Of a stretch of 13,571 nt of DNA, positions 13,348 to 13,571 are shown piece by piece. The first letter of the stretch is position 1, and each line of letters begins with the position of its first letter. This DNA comes from JBBRLG01 sp038231495. Lineage in GTDB: Bacteria > Planctomycetota > Planctomycetia > Gemmatales > Gemmataceae. A program made the position numbers and the translations under genes. A model generated the notes under the pieces. It had not been told where the DNA came from, did no database searches, and was given only the letters and a program-made list of their open reading frames with translations. Where the stretch lies: contig JBBRLG010000146.1 in NCBI GenBank assembly GCA_038231495.1, positions 1-13,571 of the forward strand, written 5' to 3'.

Positions 13348-13467
13348 ATGGACGCGATCTTGGAATTCACCAGCAGCTGGTACTTCATTGGCACCTTGGT
13401 TGGCCTCCTCGTGGTGCTGATCGGCGTTTTCGTCGCGCTGCGCGTGATGAAGAAGGACGAAGAGTAG
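13348..13467 (+). CDS. Small single-span membrane protein (39 aa)
   Basis: A 39-residue protein. A short N-terminus (MDAILEFTSSW) leads to one hydrophobic helix (about 12-31, YFIGTLVGLLVVLIGVFVAL), then a charged tail RVMKKDEE. The positive residues after the helix suggest the C-terminus stays in the cytoplasm. AAAGGG (13334-13339) lies 8 nt before the ATG and most codons end in G or C, as in real genes here, so I consider it genuine despite its size. Such proteins often stabilise or regulate larger membrane complexes, but no family is recognised and no partner is visible in the window. It is transcribed away from the polytopic membrane-protein gene and is followed by a palindromic repeat after about 50 nt. 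Confidence 0.65.
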   Translation: MDAILEFTSSWYFIGTLVGLLVVLIGVFVALRVMKKDEE

Positions 13468-13519
13468 CCGACGCGGGGCGCCTCCGCCCTGCCCGTTTCG
13501 ATGGGCCTCCAACTGTTTT

Positions 13520-13571
13520 GGCGAGCCGGGAGCGTAAGCGCCCGGAGTCTGTAACAGACTCCGGGCGCTTA
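13520..13571. repeat. Palindromic repeat, GAGCCGGGAGCGTAAGC family, cut by the window end
   Basis: The left arm starts at 13520 (GGCGAGCCGGGAGCG). The first 17 bp of the stem (13535-13551 with 13555-13571, loop TAA) lie inside the window; the rest of the right arm should follow beyond it. It is the second good copy of the element at 8333-8399 and lies after the 39-residue gene, where it could act as a terminator. Confidence 0.8.

Noticed and set aside
1..13571. CRISPR arrays, tRNA or rRNA genes, insertion sequences
   Set aside because: The direct repeats seen are either palindromic intergenic elements or short units inside one hairpin, with no regular spacers. No transposase-like protein and no tRNA-like cloverleaf was recognised by eye.

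Overview
The window looks like chromosomal DNA from a GC-rich planctomycete, most likely of the Gemmata/Isosphaera type. This rests on several things: two protein families strongly associated with that phylum (a DUF1571 protein and a DUF1080 / 3-keto-disaccharide hydrolase protein), very GC-rich third codon positions in most genes, and two families of dispersed palindromic repeats between genes. The lineage is an inference; no rRNA or other taxonomic marker is present.

Left part, plus strand (1-4423): an open frame running in from the left edge; a secreted DUF1571 protein; a long inverted repeat; an enolase-superfamily enzyme followed by an aldo/keto reductase, with a small GTGA-coupled frame and repeat remnants between them; and a short receiver-like protein that has Asn where the phosphoacceptor Asp should be.

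Centre, minus strand (4432-8236, read right to left): a secreted DUF1080 protein, a four-S1-domain RNA-binding protein (ribosomal protein S1-like), then a cassette of less GC-biased codon use. That cassette holds an orphan polymorphic-toxin C-terminal domain, an Imm30-like immunity protein 13 nt downstream, and a nucleotidyltransferase-fold protein. The toxin domain has no N-terminal delivery region; it abuts a palindromic repeat and lies in the same frame as the S1 gene, one TGA later.

Right part: a divergent promoter region carries a textbook TTGACA-17-TATATT promoter whose predicted start site falls on the ATG (leaderless). It drives a MerR-type regulator overlapping by ATGA with a VIT-VWA protein. 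This pair ends at a perfect 21-bp hairpin shared with a convergent gene for a polytopic membrane protein. After a 343-base gap comes a 39-residue single-span membrane protein, and the window ends inside another palindromic repeat.

The best candidates for something undescribed are the displaced toxin-immunity-nucleotidyltransferase cassette, the MerR/VIT-VWA unit with its leaderless promoter and palindromic operator, the acceptor-less receiver protein, and the two repeat families, one of which shows a compensatory base change between copies.
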